DNA of 6,463 nucleotides, taken from positions 1-6,463 of the forward strand of contig JAQURN010000079.1 in NCBI GenBank assembly GCA_028715585.1, given 5' to 3'. The notes below the pieces were generated by a model. It made no database searches. It was not told the origin of the DNA and saw only the letters and a list, made by a program, of their open reading frames with translations. Numbering within the stretch: the stretch's first letter is position 1; each line of letters begins with the position of its first letter. Position numbers and translations under genes: made by a program. Shown in pieces: positions 5,981 through 6,463 of this stretch. Source of the stretch: Actinomycetota bacterium. GTDB taxonomy: Bacteria > Actinomycetota > Geothermincolia > Fen-727 > JAQURN01.

Positions 5981-6463
5981 CCGGTGTAGCCCTCGGCAAA
6001 GTACCAGCTCTTTTGAGGCTCATTTACCCCCATTGTGTTATGACCTCCTGCCCACTTTCCCTGATAGTTAAAATAGATTGACCTCTCTGCAATTATCCCT
6101 GTGGAGCTTGTTGTCTCAAGCTTTGTGGAGAACTCACAGGATTCAAAGCCGGGGATGTCATCAACCTTTATGGTAGCTCTGCTTTTTGCACCTATGTGGT
6201 AGTAGGTAGTTAAGGTGGTACCATCAGCCCTTAGAAATGTAGCCTTCACTTTTGTCTTTTCCTCTTGGGGGTTCATGAGGAGTATATAGCTATCGAACTC
6301 TTCTGCCGTATATCCTTCTGCAAGATACCACGCAGAAGATGGGGATGTTGCCCCAGCTGTGTCATGTCCACCATCTATTCCGTGGTAGTCAAAGTACATT
6401 GCTCTTTCCGCGACTATTGGCTCATCTGATGAAACAAGGGTTGAGAAGGTTGCAGAGGAAAGC
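5974..6463 (-). CDS. Repeat-containing, probably surface or secreted protein, partial at its 5' end
   Basis: The frame is open to the window edge and ends with TGA at 5974-5976, giving 162 visible residues. The ATG at 6399 is internal: upstream codons continue the repeat (Pro-Ile-Val-Ala-Glu-Arg-Ala precedes that Met). Two copies of a module are seen, each containing Phe-Ser-Thr, Ile-[VI]-[AI]-[AE]-like Ala-Glu-Arg, [MI]-Tyr-Phe-x-Tyr, Gly-Gly-His-[DN]-Thr and Trp-Tyr-x-Ala-Glu-Gly-Tyr-Thr; their Trp residues are 108 apart. Between them lies a beta-rich section with Ile-Leu-Leu-Met-Asn-Pro-Gln. I recall similar tandem modules in large exported actinobacterial proteins, perhaps related to DUF5719, of unknown function. 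Cell-surface location is inferred from the repeat style; the signal peptide would lie outside the window. The protein ends at Glu-Gly-Tyr-Thr-Gly-Tyr, just as a new unit would begin, which suggests truncation. It opposes the + strand operon. Confidence 0.75.
   Translation of the reverse strand, partial: LSSATFSTLVSSDEPIVAERAMYFDYHGIDGGHDTAGATSPSSAWYLAEGYTAEEFDSYILLMNPQEEKTKVKATFLRADGTTLTTYYHIGAKSRATIKVDDIPGFESCEFSTKLETTSSTGIIAERSIYFNYQGKWAGGHNTMGVNEPQKSWYFAEGYTGY
5983..6132 (-). repeat. Protein-level repeat module, second (C-terminal) copy
   Basis: Fifty residues from Phe-Ser-Thr-Lys-Leu to Ala-Glu-Gly-Tyr-Thr. It shares Ile-Ala-Glu-Arg, Tyr-Phe-x-Tyr, Gly-Gly-His-x-Thr and Trp-Tyr-x-Ala-Glu-Gly-Tyr-Thr with the copy at 6307-6447. 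The DNA of the two copies is clearly diverged, so the duplication is old or under protein-level selection. Confidence 0.7.
6307..6447 (-). repeat. Protein-level repeat module, first visible copy
   Basis: Forty-seven residues from Phe-Ser-Thr-Leu-Val to Ala-Glu-Gly-Tyr-Thr, three residues shorter than the C-terminal copy. It begins 16 bases from the window edge, and further copies are likely beyond it. Confidence 0.7.

Noticed and set aside
5838..6071. Full 77-residue + strand frame as a novel gene
   Set aside because: Only 5922-5966 looks like protein (RluB-like start). The part before is an out-of-frame reading of scpB and the part after is antisense of the repeat gene.
6399..6399. ATG at 6399 (minus strand) as start of the repeat protein
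   Set aside because: The repeat module continues in frame upstream to the window edge, so this Met is internal.

Overview
The window looks like a chromosomal housekeeping operon from a bacterium of roughly balanced GC content (my impression, not a count). Genes are tightly packed, several start with TTG, and the start codons often overlap the preceding stop. The gene set and order are: an M20 peptidase tail, DUF3866, a Nudix ADP-ribose pyrophosphatase, a XerD-type recombinase, an M50 site-2 protease homologue, trpS, scpA, scpB and the start of rluB. As I recall, this resembles the scpAB neighbourhood of Actinobacteria and Firmicutes. The opposite-strand surface-protein repeats (WYxAEGYT type) resemble ones I associate with deep-branching, often thermal or subsurface Actinobacteriota. 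That lineage is an inference from memory, not something the sequence proves.

Layout: positions 1-197 are the C-terminal end of an M20 metallopeptidase. From 194 to about 5966 all genes read on the + strand: DUF3866 (194-1258), Nudix hydrolase (1258-1827), XerD (about 1858-2790), M50 protease (2896-3534), TrpRS (3561-4547), ScpA (4558-5301) and ScpB (5288-5980). The only noticeable spacer is 105 bases (2791-2895). It has no convincing promoter or terminator, so the block may be one or two transcription units. XerD (chromosome dimer resolution) and ScpA/ScpB (kleisin and winged-helix partners of Smc) form a chromosome-segregation theme. The Nudix, TrpRS, DUF3866 and protease genes are co-located housekeeping functions with no obvious single pathway.

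The most notable spot is 5922-5985. A second reading frame inside the scpB tail begins with a good RluB-like N-terminus of 15 residues, then abruptly loses similarity. At the same place an opposite-strand gene ends in mid-repeat, and a perfect 6-bp inverted repeat with a 3-base loop sits on the boundary. The simplest reading is a breakpoint: either a real inversion or insertion, or a chimeric assembly or amplification junction. From there to the window edge (5974-6463, - strand) is the C-terminal part of a secreted or surface repeat protein, open at its 5' end.

I do not see a defence system, CRISPR array, RNA gene or insertion sequence here. The breakpoint and the repeat protein are the only non-routine content.
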